Below are positions 43,937-54,833 of a stretch of 64,000 nt of DNA, one piece after another. The notes beneath the pieces are model-generated. The model was not told the DNA's origin. It made no database searches and was given only the letters and a program-made list of their open reading frames with translations. The DNA comes from Ichthyophis bannanicus. Lineage: Eukaryota; Chordata; Amphibia; Gymnophiona; Ichthyophiidae. The first letter of the stretch is position 1; the number at the start of each line of letters is the position of its first letter. A program made the position numbers and the translations under genes. The stretch spans positions 329,362,297 through 329,426,296 of the forward strand of contig CM066040.1 in the NCBI GenBank assembly GCA_033557465.1, read 5' to 3'.

Positions 43937-44785
43937 TTTTTTTTTTTCCCATTTAATTTTTTATTGATTTCGTTCCATATACAATACAGACTTGTTCGTG
44001 ACCCAGCTGTTTACATTTTGTTCAACAATCTACCGTGGTGTTGTTCCCTAATAGTTATTACAACTTTGCATCCTATCTACTCTTAAAACTCCCCCCGCCC
44101 CTCATCACCCTATTTCCCCCTTTCCTTTATTCATGCCCATTATCTTACAACAATTCAGTCATATTTATCACTCATATATGGCAATTCTGTTGTGCTCCAA
44201 ATAGTTTTCCCCCCCCCTTTCTTTTTTAAATATTTTCATTGTGCATAACATTACCAAATACAACATGCTGTACACCCTACTTTACACTATCCCCCCCCTC
44301 TCTACCCTACCCCCCTTCCCCTTCCCCTCCCCACCCCCCCTTCCCTAAATCCCCTTATATTTCTCCCAGTGTCATCCTTTCACTCCACTCGCACACAGTA
44401 CTGGTGCCATACCTCCACTCTTATTGTCCCCCTTCTTCCTGCCCCCTTCCCCCCCACCTTCCAAGCCTCCAACCACCTCCAAACCCCCTGCCATTGTATC
44501 GCACTCCTCCTGCCTTTTCCACGTCGCAGCTCTGTCAATTTATGCATCAAACTCGCCTCTGCCACCCTCTGGACAAATCCTACCAACTGTCCGTCCCCCC
44601 AAATGCTGGGCTATCTCACACCTAGCTGCCGCTATGCAGTGATATAGTACCCCCGCTATGCAGTGATGTAGTACCCCCGCTTCCTGTTTAGAGATAGCCT
44701 CATCAAGTTGATGCAGCAAATATGTCTCTGGTCTCCGTTGCAAGCTATGCCCAGTCATACTGTGGATCACCTCAATGATCTGTAC
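43937..44785 (-). mobile_element. probable L1 3' end, antisense (unit 2)
   Basis: Second copy of the 41011-41853 segment, with its T-run and C-runs. Confidence 0.55.
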
Positions 44786-45870
44786 TGTCACAAGCACAAC
44801 GCCCGAAGTCACTTGCCTCTAGTGGTCGAGGGGCGTGGTGGTTGAGGGTTCCTTCTTCTATCAGCTCTTAGCAGCCTATTTCTTCGTGTTGGCTTCTGGG
44901 AAGTGTAGTACTGCTAAAATATGTTGGTGCTTTAAGTAAAAGGTATGTAGTTGAGGTAACCGAGGGTAAGGCTTGTAACAGAAAGTTTATTTCCATAACA
45001 CAAAACACAGCAGGTTCAAGGTATCATTTACAGGATTATAACTGTAGGATTTGCTTAAGGTACAGCAAATAATGGCAAACAAACCAAAAGAACTCAGAAA
45101 TGGCTTTTTAAAGTCCTCTTACTTGCAGAAGCAATTGCCTTTAGAAACTAGGCTGCCACTTTTTGTTTTAGTCCTTGTTAATCAGAGCATAAAGAAAAAT
45201 TCAAGCTTAATTCTTCTACAACAGTTTGGTTTCTGCCAGCCTCAAAAACCTCTCTAGGCTGCATTTCTACATGAAACCAAACTTAGAACAAAACAAACAT
45301 TCCAAGCTGTTATCAAAGCTCTTAGCAGGCTTTTCATATAGGAGAGGAGTAAGCAAAAACTCTTATAGCAGCTAACTTGGCTTTTCTTGCCGTTGCACAG
45401 TTCAAACACAGGTGACAAACAAGCATGAATCAGAGCTTCCTGATCAGTTGCAGTAAATTTCCCTTTTAAAACAGACAGGAATTTACCTCCACACTGCTTG
45501 TGCTATATGGTTAACTTCCAAGGAGAATTACTTCTTTCAGGGCTAGCTTTTCCTCAAGACCTCCTGTCTAGAGCTTGTCATAGAGAACAATCCATAAAGC
45601 AATCTTCTTCCCCCAACTCTGACACTGGTTCACCCAACTGCATGGGTTCTGACTCACCAACCTGGTCAGACTGCTCAGCTGACAATCTCTCTTGGTGGTC
45701 TGAAAGCTTCTCCACTTCCTGGTCCCCACCTCTGTTGCCAACCTGTTGCAGGGAATTCAGCTCTCTCAACTCTGGGTAGCTCTGCTCTTCTCCAAGAATC
45801 AACTCCGTCTCTTTGCTTCTGTCTCAGCTGCTCTCCCGGCTGCTCTCCTTCTCGTCTCCTTCCTCTCTCT
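44786..45870 (-). mobile_element. LTR family E, copy 3
   Basis: It starts TGTCACAAGC and has an AATAAA at 44986-44991 and the TCTGGGAAGTGTAGT motif at 44895-44909. It continues past the duplication end (45374) into coding sequence. It abuts a truncated DIRS element near 45870, so its other end and any target duplication are lost. It has about 400 bp more non-coding sequence than copies 1 and 2. Confidence 0.5.
45578..45870 (-). pseudogene. unknown LTR-encoded protein, copy 3 (partial)
   Basis: The minus-strand frame reads SEPMQLGEPVSELGEEDCFMDCSL before a stop, matching GAMQLDFVEPELAQSECPMNCTL of copy 2. Upstream it is Glu/Ser/Arg-rich and includes an internal stop. Confidence 0.5.
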
Positions 45871-45877
45871 GCAAAGA

Positions 45878-46924
45878 GTACAGCTCCTGCAAAGTCTCGG
45901 CTGGGTTGTCAATGCAAAAAAGAGTCACTTGGTTCCGACTCAGTCTCTCGAGTATCTAGGTGTACGGTTCGACACTTCAAGATGATTGGTTTTCTTACCA
46001 GTTCGCCGCACGCAGATCTTGCGCCAACTCGTTCGCAATTTCTTGGGGACCCCAGCGCTGTCGGTTTGGTGGTACCTTCAGCTGTTGGGAACCATGGCAG
46101 TGACTCTGGAGGTGGTACCATGGGCCAGGTTCCACATGCGGCCATTACAAAGAGCGCTGCTGCGGCGCTGTTCAAACCAATCGGATTCGCTGAACAAGTG
46201 TCTTCCCTGCCCGATTCGAGTCCACCGAGCGTTGCAGTGGTGGCTGGCTCCAGAATCCCTGCAGGCGGGCATGCCCTTGGAACAGCCTATTTGGCTCCCT
46301 CTGCTGATGGATGCAAGTCTGGCGGGGTGGGGAGCCCATTGCAGGGACCGGTTTGCTCAGGGGACCTGGTCTGCCCTAGAAGTCTCATGGTCGATCAACC
46401 GCCTCGAACTACGGGTGGTGTTTCTCGCGCTGCAGGCTTTCGAGAGTTCAGTGAGGGGTCGAGCGGTACGAGTGCTATCGGACAATTCGGCAATGGTAGC
46501 TTACCTCAACCGGCAGAGCAGAAGGGGGAGTGTAGCCATGGAGGAAGAGTCCGAACGGTTGTTCGAATGGATAGAGCCTTGACTGCTGGCCATTTCAGCA
46601 GCGCACATTGCAGGAAAGGACAGTGTGATGGCGGATTTTCTCAGCAGGGTGCGGGTGGACGCCGGAGAGTGGGAACTCCATCCACAGCTGTTCGCGCAAA
46701 TTGTCCACAGATGGGGATCGCCAGTGATGGATCTCATGGCGACCTTTCAGTCGGCAAAGACAAGTTGGTTTTTCAGCAGACGGAGAGAGAGAATGTCCGA
46801 AGGCATAGACGCGCTCATTCAGGCCAAACGTCTGTATATCTTTCCTCCGTGGGCTCTTATAGGCCGAGTGGTTCAACGCATCGAGGCACACCACGGCATG
46901 GTTCTGTTGGTGGCCCCGGATTAG
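45878..46924 (+). pseudogene. DIRS RT C-terminus and RNase H
   Basis: LLQSLGWVVNAKKSHLVPTQ and EYLGVRFDT mark the end of a DIRS RT. RNase H follows with LLMDASLAGWG (first Asp), RLELRVVFLAL (Glu), VLSDNSAMVAYLN (second Asp) and KDSVMADFLSR (last Asp). The C-terminal region contains GSPVMDLMATF and WALIGRVVQRI. Two TGA stops (about 45983 and 46580) lie in one otherwise continuous frame. Confidence 0.85.
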
Positions 46925-47280
46925 CCCAGATGCCCGTGGTATGCAGATTTCGTTTGGCTGCTCGACGGGGAGCCGTGGAGACTACTGCTATTGGGGGATC
47001 TTCTAGTTCAGGGTCCTCTACAAATGCCCCAGGTGGATCGATTCTCGCTTACGGTATGGTCTTTGAAAGGGTGTGGTTGAGAAAGAAAGGGTATTCGGCG
47101 GCGGTCATTTCCACGCTGCTTCGAGTGAGGAAAATGTCCACTTCCCTCGCGTATGTGTGCGTCTGGTGGATTTTTGAAGACTGGTGTTCCAAGTGACATT
47201 GCCGGGCGGCAACTGCTTCCGTTTCAGTAATACTCAGTTCCTTACAGGACGGTTTCGAGAAAGGGCTAGCCACCAGTTCC

Positions 47281-48109
47281 TTGAAGGTTCAGCTGGCGGC
47301 TCTCTCGTGTTACAGGGGCAGGATTCAAGGGGTGTCCTTAGGGTCGCACGCGGATGTACAGCGTTTCCTCAAGGCGGTTTTCCGGCTTTGGCCTTCGCGC
47401 AGAGTGCATGTGCCTCTGTGGGACTTGAATTTGGTTCTGGAGGCCCTGGTCAAGAAACCCTTTGAAACCCTGAGCCAGGCTTCCGTTAAGGACCTAACAT
47501 TGAAGACGGTGTTTCTGGTGGCCATCTGTTCGGTGAGGCGAATTTCGGAGTTGCAGGCTCTGTCGTGTAGGGAGCCGTTCTTGTCCTTCTCGAGGGACAG
47601 GGTGGTTCTCAGGCCGGTTCCATCATTTCTCCCGAAGGTAGTCTCTCTGTTTCATGTGAATCAGTCGGTCTTTCTCCCTGTATTCAACTCTGGAGTGGGA
47701 CAGCCCGCAGACCGGGGCTTGCATCGCCTGGATGTCCGACGGGTGTTGCGCCGGTACCTAAAGGTTTCAGAGGCTTTCCGTAAGTCGGACTGTCTCTTTA
47801 TGCTGTTTGGCGGGGTGCGGAAGGGCGAAGGCTTCCATTTCCGGATGGGTGAAGGAGGCGATAGCGTCAGCATATATTTTGCAAGGTCGTCCGGTCCTGG
47901 TGGGGTTGCGGGCCCACTCTACTAGGGCACAGGCGATGTCGTGGGCAGAGCACAGCTTAGTTCCGCCTGCAGAAATTTGCAGGGCGGCTACCTGGTCGTC
48001 TTTACACGCATTCAGCAAACACTACCGTCTGGATGTTTTGGCAGCGGGGGATGCCTGCTTGGGGTCGGCAGTATTACACGCTGGCTGGAGAGGTCCTTCC
48101 CAATGCTAA
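47281..48109 (+). pseudogene. DIRS tyrosine recombinase (copy D)
   Basis: The catalytic Arg block is SVRRISELQAL (near 47535). The HxxR block appears as GLRAHSTRAQA (near 47910), and the Tyr block as CRAATWSSLHAFSKHYRLDV (near 47990-48035). One frameshift near 47820 separates the two halves. The enzyme would integrate circular cDNA without the classic DDE integrase. Confidence 0.85.
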
Positions 48110-48160
48110 CTGCTCTGTTACATCCCAGAGGTGGAGGACTAAACTGGAGGACCGCTCAGG

Positions 48161-48723
48161 AAATGGAAATTACACTTACCTGGTAATTGTAGTTCCTGGA
48201 GGGATCCAGTTTAGTCCTCATTCCCACCCAGGAGAGAGTTTCTGGCTGAACAGCGTGTTAGCTGCGGGAAGAGAGGGGTCCAAGAAGCAAATCACAGTAT
48301 AGCTCCGGTGTGGAATTCCTGGTTATGGCCAGGCTCTCTTTTCCCCTTCAGTTCTCTTGTTCTTGAACTTCTGCTGTCACTTTCACTTGTTTAGGGGTGT
48401 GGGGGCAGAAGCAAAGTGTGGAATCCTGGCTTCCTCGTTTGGGGGGGGGGGGTCAGGAGGTTTTGCCTAACACTAATGTTTTTTTTTTCATACTAGTTAT
48501 ACTTACAGTTAGTTCTTACCTTTTCATGTGTTGCTTCTTTAAGTATGCTTTGTCAGTAGTTCACTGGGGGCTGATGGGATCTCCAGCAGCATGCAGCTGG
48601 TGAGGGCAAGATTCTGATTGGTCCAGTCTCCATGCTGCAGGAGGAGGTGCACTACCCAGAGGTGGAGGACTAAACTGGATCCCTCCAGGAACTACAATTA
48701 CCAGGTAAGTGTAATTTCCATTT
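48161..48723. repeat. terminal inverted pair of DIRS copy D
   Basis: 48161-48219 is the 59-bp reverse complement of 48665-48723. GAGGTGGAGGACTAAACTGGA also occurs as a direct repeat at about 48128 and 48660, as expected where the complementary region abuts the sequence matching the lost left end. Confidence 0.85.
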
Positions 48724-49076
48724 ATTTCATCTAGAAACTTTTATCTTCCTAGCATGTCCTATGTGACATTTATCCAATAAATATTGGAGGTATTTGAAAT
48801 CCCCCATTATTATTGTGTTGCCAATTTTGGTAACATCCATAATATCTGATAATATTTCATCATCTCTTTGCTCATTCTATCCATGCGTACTTTAGTAAAC
48901 TCCTTCCACTATTTTCTTCTCCTTCACACATTGCATTTCTATCCATAAAGATTCAATGGTGCATTATGTTTTCTCCAGAACTTTTATTTTATTTGACTTA
49001 ATGCTCTCTTTAACATAAAGCACCACCCCTCCACCAATTTGATCCATCTTAGCATTGCAATATAATTTGTAACCTA
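48724..49076 (-). mobile_element. antisense CR1 endonuclease fragment, left of DIRS copy C
   Basis: GAAATCCCCCATTATTATTGTG and CACCAATTTGATCCATC parallel 9100-9360 in the first antisense CR1. It resumes at 54834. Confidence 0.8.
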
Positions 49077-49477
49077 GTTTCTCCAGGACCAAGCAGGAAG
49101 TCAGTCCTCACATATGGGTGACGTCGGCGCCGACGGAGCCCTCGTGTGGAGCATTTCCCCAGGTTTCAAAGAAAGCCTTTGGGAATTGCAGCGCGCATGC
49201 TTCCTGCCCAAGGGTACCATCTTGCTCAGTCTTCTTTTTTCCGCGGAGCCCGACGGACGTGGTTCGTTTTTCCCCGAGGAAAAAGTTGATTTCCCTGTTT
49301 TTTCTTTTTCTACCTTCGGTTCGACGCCGGATCCTTTTCCCGCCTTAGCCCGATACGCCGGTATCGGGTCCACTCTCTCTTTTTCGGTTTTTGTCCTTTG
49401 TGACTAGCGTTTGCGCCATTTTTCTTTTTTCACTGGCAGCCCGGTCTTTTGACCTCGCAAGGGCCCTTTTTCCCCCG

Positions 49478-52400
49478 ATGGCTACCAGCGGGTTTAAAAA
49501 GTGTGATCGGTGTAAGAAACTTATGTCTCTTACCGACACACATGACTGCTGCCTCCGCTGCCTCGGACCCGATCATGACCCGATGATCTGTGGTCCGTGT
49601 GGCAAAAAGTCCTCGAAGGCGTTGAGGAGTCGGCAGCACCAGAAGGATAGGATCTTCTCTGACTCCGCGTCCAAACGGGCACGGACCTCGTCAGAGGCAT
49701 TGACGTCTCGGGACTCCGGCCCCGAGCAGCGTCGGGGTTCCTCTGAGCGGGGGTCTCCTTTGTGGGAACATCGCAGGAAGAAGAAACCCGCAAGGGCGGC
49801 GTCAGTGGACGCTCCTGGTTCCTCGACGGCCAGATCGCATAGCCCCGATAGCCGTCCCGGGTCTTCGGAGTCGGAGAGGCCTGCCAAGCATCCTTGTATC
49901 GAGATGGAGTCTCCTGGACACGTGAGTGCTGTAGTCCTCGTGGACTCTCCTCCAAGGGAGCCGACGTCGGGCCCGACGCCGTCGGGGCCCGAGTCGGGGG
50001 CTGCTGGGTCTCCTGAGCTCGGACTCAGGTTGACGGCCTTGGAGAGCAGCCTTGCTGCCTTCATGGAACAGCAGCGGGCATTGATCGCCGGTCTCACCGG
50101 TGCATCTGCCCTGACCACCGGGACCTCGATGTCCAAGTCGACCCCGGAGGCCGAGCCGATCCTCGAATCCATGCGGGCTCGAGTCGATCCTCGGCCACGG
50201 TCTCCCTCGGCCTCCCGTTTGGGACCGAGGTCGTCGACGCCGGTACCCTCGGCATCGGGGCGGATGGCATCGGTGCCCGCCCGACCGGAGCCGCTCGATT
50301 CCTCCTCCGAGGAGTCGGGCTGGGAGACGGAGGATGAAAAGTCACCCGTCACTTATCGGACTCGGTGTGTCCCATCGGACTCGCCGGAGTCCGAACCTCG
50401 GAGACGATCCCCACCGGAGGATACCCGGTTCTCGGACTTCGTACGGGATATGGCCAAGGCCTTGGCCTTCCCCGTGGATCCCGAGGCCCTCCAGTATGAC
50501 TCTCCCCCAAAGGAGGCCTTTACTGAACCGGTTCCTCCGATGCTGGAGCGGCTGCTCTTCCGCATGTGGGAGACCCCGGCCTCGACGCCGGTGTTAAGCA
50601 AGCGGGTTGATTCCATCTATCGAGTCCGCAAGAGCCCCGGGTTCCAAAAGGCACAATTACCGCACCACTCCATGGTTGTGGAATCGGCCATGCATCGACT
50701 GAAAAGTCAAAATATGCACTCCTTGGTGCCTCCCGGCCGGGAGGCCCGGAACCTGGATGCTCTCGGTAAGAAGTGCTTCCAGGGCTCTATGCTTGCTTGC
50801 CGTGTCCAGACTTACCAGCTCTACATGGGCATGTATCTCCGAGACCTGGCAAAGGAGATTGCTGGGTTCTCTGCTGGTCTCTCCGAGGAACCTTTGCAGC
50901 GGTTCCAAGCCTTGTCCACTGGTATTCGAGAGTGCTCAAAGTTTATCTCTCGAGCAGCCTACGATGGCTTTGAGGCTTCGGCCCGAGTAGCCGGGGCCGG
51001 CATCGGTGCCCGCCGACAGGCTTGGCTACAGTCATCCGACCTCGAGCCATGGGTGCAGGACAAGTTGGTCGATGTCCCCTGCCGAGGTGAAAACCTCTTT
51101 GGCAAGCCCATGGCTGAAAAGGCTGCAGAACTCGAGACCGAGACTCTGACCAGGACTAGGCTGTCCAGAAAAACCTCTGCCCCTTCTCAGAAGAAGAAGG
51201 GCTCGGGAAAAAAGACCTTTTACCCGAGGAAGTCCTCTGCCTATAAACCATACCCTCATTATCAGGCCTCTGCAGCTCCCCAACAGGGTCAGCAGGCCAA
51301 GGGGCAGGGTCATGGCCCCGTAGGCAGAAGGCCCCCAAGCCACCAACACCGGCCCCTGCTCAGCAGGGTGGGGGTTTTTGACTCAGCAAGCATAGCCTCT
51401 TCTCCTCAGCTGGCTCACATCAGCACAGGAGGCCTGCTGGCCCACTTTGCCCACAGGTGGTCAGCCGTCACATCAGATACCTGGGTGCTCCATATAGTCC
51501 AAAAGGGCTATCTTCTCCATTTTCACCAGGTACCTCCCTCTTATTTTCCAGGGGAGCCTCCAAGACTACCTCTGCACAGAGACCTACTCCTTCAGGAGTT
51601 AGCAAGTCTGCTAAAGGACCAGGCTGTGGAACCGGTGCCCCACCACCTGAGAGGTCACGGCTTTTATTCCAGGTGCTTTCTGGTACCAAAAAGAACAGGA
51701 GGCCTCAGACCCATCCTAGACTTGCGCAACCTCAACAAGTTCCTGGAGAGGGAAAAGTTCAAGATGCTTACCCTTGGAATCCTGCTGCCCTACCTCCAGC
51801 AGGGAGATTGGCTATGCTCCTTAGATCTAAAGGATGCTTATACTCACATCCTTATTCATCCAGACCACAGACAATATCTCAGATTTGTTGTGGGGGGAAA
51901 TCACTACCAGTACAGAGTACTTCCCTTTGGCCTAACCTCCGCTCCCAGAGTGTTCACCAAGTGCATGGCGGTGGTGGCGGCCTACCTGAGGCTTCAAGGT
52001 CTTTTTGTGTTTCCATACCTGGACGACTGGCTCATAAGGGGCCAGTCTTCCCAGGAGGCCAGTCAAGCCACCCTTCACACTGTGGCTCTGCTTCAGCACT
52101 TGGAGTTTGTCATAAACTTCGCAAAGTCCACTTTGCTTCCGTCCCAGAACTTGGAATTCATAGGAGCAAGGCTAGACACTCTTCAGGCGAGGGCTTTTCT
52201 GCCAGTGGACAGGGCCCTCCGGTTGATGGATGTAGCCAGGCAGTTTCACAGCAATTCCCTGGTCTCCGCCAGGCAATTGCTGAGACTTCTTGGCCATATG
52301 GCTTCCACGGTTCATGTAACCCCCAATGCCCGCCTGCACATGCGGCCTGCTCAGTGGAGCCTTCGAACTCAGTGGCATCAGGCCACAGGGAGCCTTGCAG

Positions 52401-52720
52401 ACTCGGTGAGAATATCCACCCTGCTCGTCTCCTCTCTACAATGGTGGCTTCATCTTCCGAATCTGGTACTCGGAGTGGCTTTTCAATCCCCTCCACATTC
52501 TCAAGTGCTGACGACAGATGCTTCTCTTCTAGGATGGGGAGCACATTGCCAAGGGGCATGTACTCGGTCTCTGGACTCCTTGGGAGGTTGCTCAGCAGAT
52601 AAACTTCCTAGAGCTACAGGCAATACGCCTAGCTCTGAGAGCCTTCTCCCACCTCCCACCTCACATCTCACCAGTCTGTACTGGTCCAGACGGACAATCA
52701 AGTTGCCATGTTTTACGTGA
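49478..52720 (+). pseudogene. DIRS gag fused in frame to RT and RNase H start
   Basis: One open frame of 1,080 codons from the Met at 49478. Gag: a CDRC ... DTHDCCLRCLGPDH ... CGPC motif (residues about 8-43), a long Ser/Arg/Pro/Glu-rich region, then GFQKAQLPHHSMVVESAM (about 390) and GARRQAWLQSSDLEPWVQ. RT follows with GGLLAHFAHRW (about 650), SRCFLVPKRTGGLRPILDLR, LDLKDAYTHI and the catalytic YLDD at about 846. RNase H starts with TTDASLLGWG. At about 52556 a 1-nt frameshift moves the true frame to one reading GLWTPWEVAQQINFLELQAI. Gag and RT share a frame without a stop. Confidence 0.88.
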
Positions 52721-53076
52721 ACAAACAAGGAGGCACAGGCTCCTTCCTTCTCTGTCAGGAAGCACAACGACTGTGCTCTTGGGCCGTCAATCACGGAATC
52801 CTCCTCAAGGATGTCTACCTCCCTGGTCAAGAAAATTACCTGGCGGACAGACTGAGCAGGATCCTGCAACCACACGAATGGAGATTGAATCCATTGGTGG
52901 TTCAGCAGATCTTTCTCAGGTGGGGCCTCCCCACCTTGGATCTCTTCGCCAGTCCTCTGAACCGGCAACTCCCGAGATTCTGTTCCATACAACCGCATCC
53001 TCTCAGAGTAGCAGCGGATGCCTTTCTGATTCCGTGGTCCAAGGCCTACTATATGCGTTTCCTCCCACGCCACTAG
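52557..53076 (+). pseudogene. DIRS RNase H, distal part
   Basis: After the frameshift the frame reads NFLELQAIRLALRAF (catalytic Glu), VQTDNQVAMFYVNKQGG (Asp), ENYLADRLSR (last Asp) and WGLPTLDLFAS, then stops after RFLPRH. It completes the RNase H and its C-terminal extension. Confidence 0.85.
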
Positions 53077-53137
53077 TGTCTCGGACACTGTTCAAGGTCC
53101 TCAAGGACAGGGCCTCAATGATCCTGATAGCCCTCAG

Positions 53138-54330
53138 GTGGCCGAGGCAGCCGTGGTTCCCCCTCCTGCTGCAACTGGCGGTGGACACTCCTCTGCCTCT
53201 GGGAATTTAACACGATCTCCTGTCTCAGGACCAGGGGTCTCTCTTGCACCCCAACCTCCAGTCCCTTCATCTGATGGCCTGGCTGCTGAAAGGGTAGTCC
53301 TGGCTCCCTTACTCCTGCCTAGAGAGGTGGAAGACGTAGTCTTAGCCTCTAGGCGGCAATCCACCAGGAAATCCTACGCTCTTAAATGGCGTAGATTCTC
53401 CACATGGTGTGCTCAGCACAGCGAGAATCCCTTCTCGTGCTTGGTAGCGGTAGTATTGCAATATTTGCTTTACCTCTCCAATCTAGGCCTTAAGTCCAAC
53501 TCTGTCAGGGTTCACCTCAGTGCTCTCTGAGCGCACCACTCGCCGGTGGACGGGAGACCTCTTTCCAACCACACTTTGGTGGCTCGTCTTCTCAGAGGCC
53601 TCCTCCTGCTTAAGCCTCCTTTGCGTCCACCAGCCCCTGAGTGGGATCTGAATGTGGTCTTACAGCGGATTACTTGTCCGCCATTTGAACCTATGGCTAC
53701 CTGCCCTCTCCGTTTTCTCTCCTGGAAAACCTTGTTTTTGGTAGCTCTTACCTCTGCTAGGCGAGTGAGTGTCTGATCCTAGTGTCTGATCCCCCTTACA
53801 CTAGGTTCTACAGGAATAGGGTAGTCTTACGGACTCACCCAAAGTTTCTTCCTAAGGTTGTCTCTCCTTTTCACCTCAATCAGGAGGTGGTTCTTCCGAC
53901 CTTCTTTCCCAGGCCGCATGCCAACCGGGCTGAGATGGTCCTGCATACCCTGGACTGTAGGAGGGCGTTATCCTTCTACCTCGACCGTACGTGGGAGCAC
54001 CGGAGGGCTGTTCAGCTCTTCGTTTCTTTTGACCCCAATAAGTTGGGGCTACCTGTCTCCAAGCGTACTTTGTCCATGTGGGTCGCTGACTGTATTGCCT
54101 GGGCTTATGGGGCAGCCGGCCTCTCATTGGAGGGTCGAGTCACGGCTCATCGTGTCAGGGCGAAGGCTGCGTCAGTGGCTCATCTCCGCTCTGTTCCGTT
54201 GGCAGACATCTGCCGGGCCGCTACTTGGTCTTCAAGCCAGACTTTTGCGGCCCATTACTGCCTTGAGAGGGAGTCCCGCAGGGACAGTGCTTTCGGACAG
54301 GCAGTACTCCATAATCTCTTTGGGGTTTAG
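53138..54330 (+). pseudogene. DIRS tyrosine recombinase (copy C)
   Basis: The N-terminal SAM-like part (53138-53530) includes RRQSTRKSYALKWRRFSTWC. A TGA at about 53528 interrupts it. The catalytic core has TSARRVS (Arg, about 53757), VTAHRVRAKAAS (HxxR, about 54140) and CRAATWSSSQTFAAHYCLE (Tyr, about 54255). A local duplication of GTGTCTGATCC at 53768-53790 causes a frameshift directly after the Arg block. Apart from these lesions all catalytic residues are present. Confidence 0.9.
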
Positions 54331-54470
54331 GCAACTCCTACCCTCTAGCCCTGGTGTTGGGCTACCGGTCGGGGGGCATTCTCAGAGATGATTCCTTCCT
54401 TACGTACTGATGAGCTAGAGGGAGCTCATTTTTTCCGCTTGAGGTCTCCGGTAGCCTTAAGCTGGGGAGT

Positions 54471-54568
54471 CCCATATGTGTGGACTGACTTCCTGCTTGA
54501 TCCTGGAGAAAGAGTAGTTACTCACCTGTAACAGGTGTTCTCCAGGAGCAGCAGGAATCAGTCCTCAC
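54471..54568. repeat. DIRS internal complementary region (copy C)
   Basis: 54471-54509 is the reverse complement of the left end at 49077-49120. The next about 57 bp is the reverse complement of the right terminus. Confidence 0.85.
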
Positions 54569-54833
54569 AACCCTCCCTCCTCCCCTTGGAGTTGCAGTCT
54601 TATGATTTGTTTTTGCTAATTTTTTGCTGTCTTTTAGCTATGTCATCAGACTGAGCAAGATGGCACCCTTGGGCGGGAAGGGGACCGCGCATGCGCGCTG
54701 CAATTCCCAAAGGCTTTCTTTGAAAGCTGGGGAAATGCTCCGCACGAGGGCTCTGTCGGTGCCGACTTCACCCATATGTGAGGACTGATTCCTGCTGCTC
54801 CTGGAGAACACCTGTTACAGGTGAGTAACTACT

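Larger units (their letters stand above)
42441..45374. repeat. segmental tandem duplication, unit 2 (2,934 bp)
   Basis: Nearly identical to 39480-42440. The main difference is a 50-bp deletion at about 43399, between CACCAC direct repeats. Small indels include +3 near 43098, +1 near 43240 and one extra TCTCTTTTAG near 43880. Confidence 0.95.
45871..48723 (+). mobile_element. 5'-truncated DIRS element of a second lineage (copy D)
   Basis: Begins inside the RT and keeps RNase H, tyrosine recombinase, the internal complementary region (48126-48219) and the right terminus (48665-48723). Its termini (GGAGGACTAAACTGGATCCCTCC) differ from those of A, B and C, so it is another lineage. Confidence 0.85.
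49077..54833 (+). mobile_element. full-length autonomous-type DIRS retrotransposon (copy C)
   Basis: A left terminus (TTCTCCAGGACCAAGCAGG), gag, RT, RNase H, tyrosine recombinase, the internal complementary region (54471-54568) and the right terminus (about 54777-54833) are all present. It lies inside a CR1 endonuclease region and no target duplication is obvious, as usual for DIRS. Confidence 0.93.

Noticed and set aside
44786..45870. Family-E copy 3 as a complete LTR with a GTAC target duplication
   Set aside because: GTAC precedes the TGTCAC start and also occurs near 45878, but the base before the latter is not an LTR CA end, so the match is not convincing.
45982..47196. Long plus-strand ORF of 404 codons over DIRS copy D
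   Set aside because: It is a shadow frame. The RNase H motifs lie in the overlapping frame at 45986-46924.
49573..50352. Minus-strand ORF of 259 codons opposite DIRS gag
   Set aside because: It mirrors the GC-rich gag codons; no motif and no conserved counterpart in copy B.
51457..52602. Plus-strand ORF of 381 codons over DIRS copy C
   Set aside because: It overlaps the RT in another frame and shows no domain of its own.
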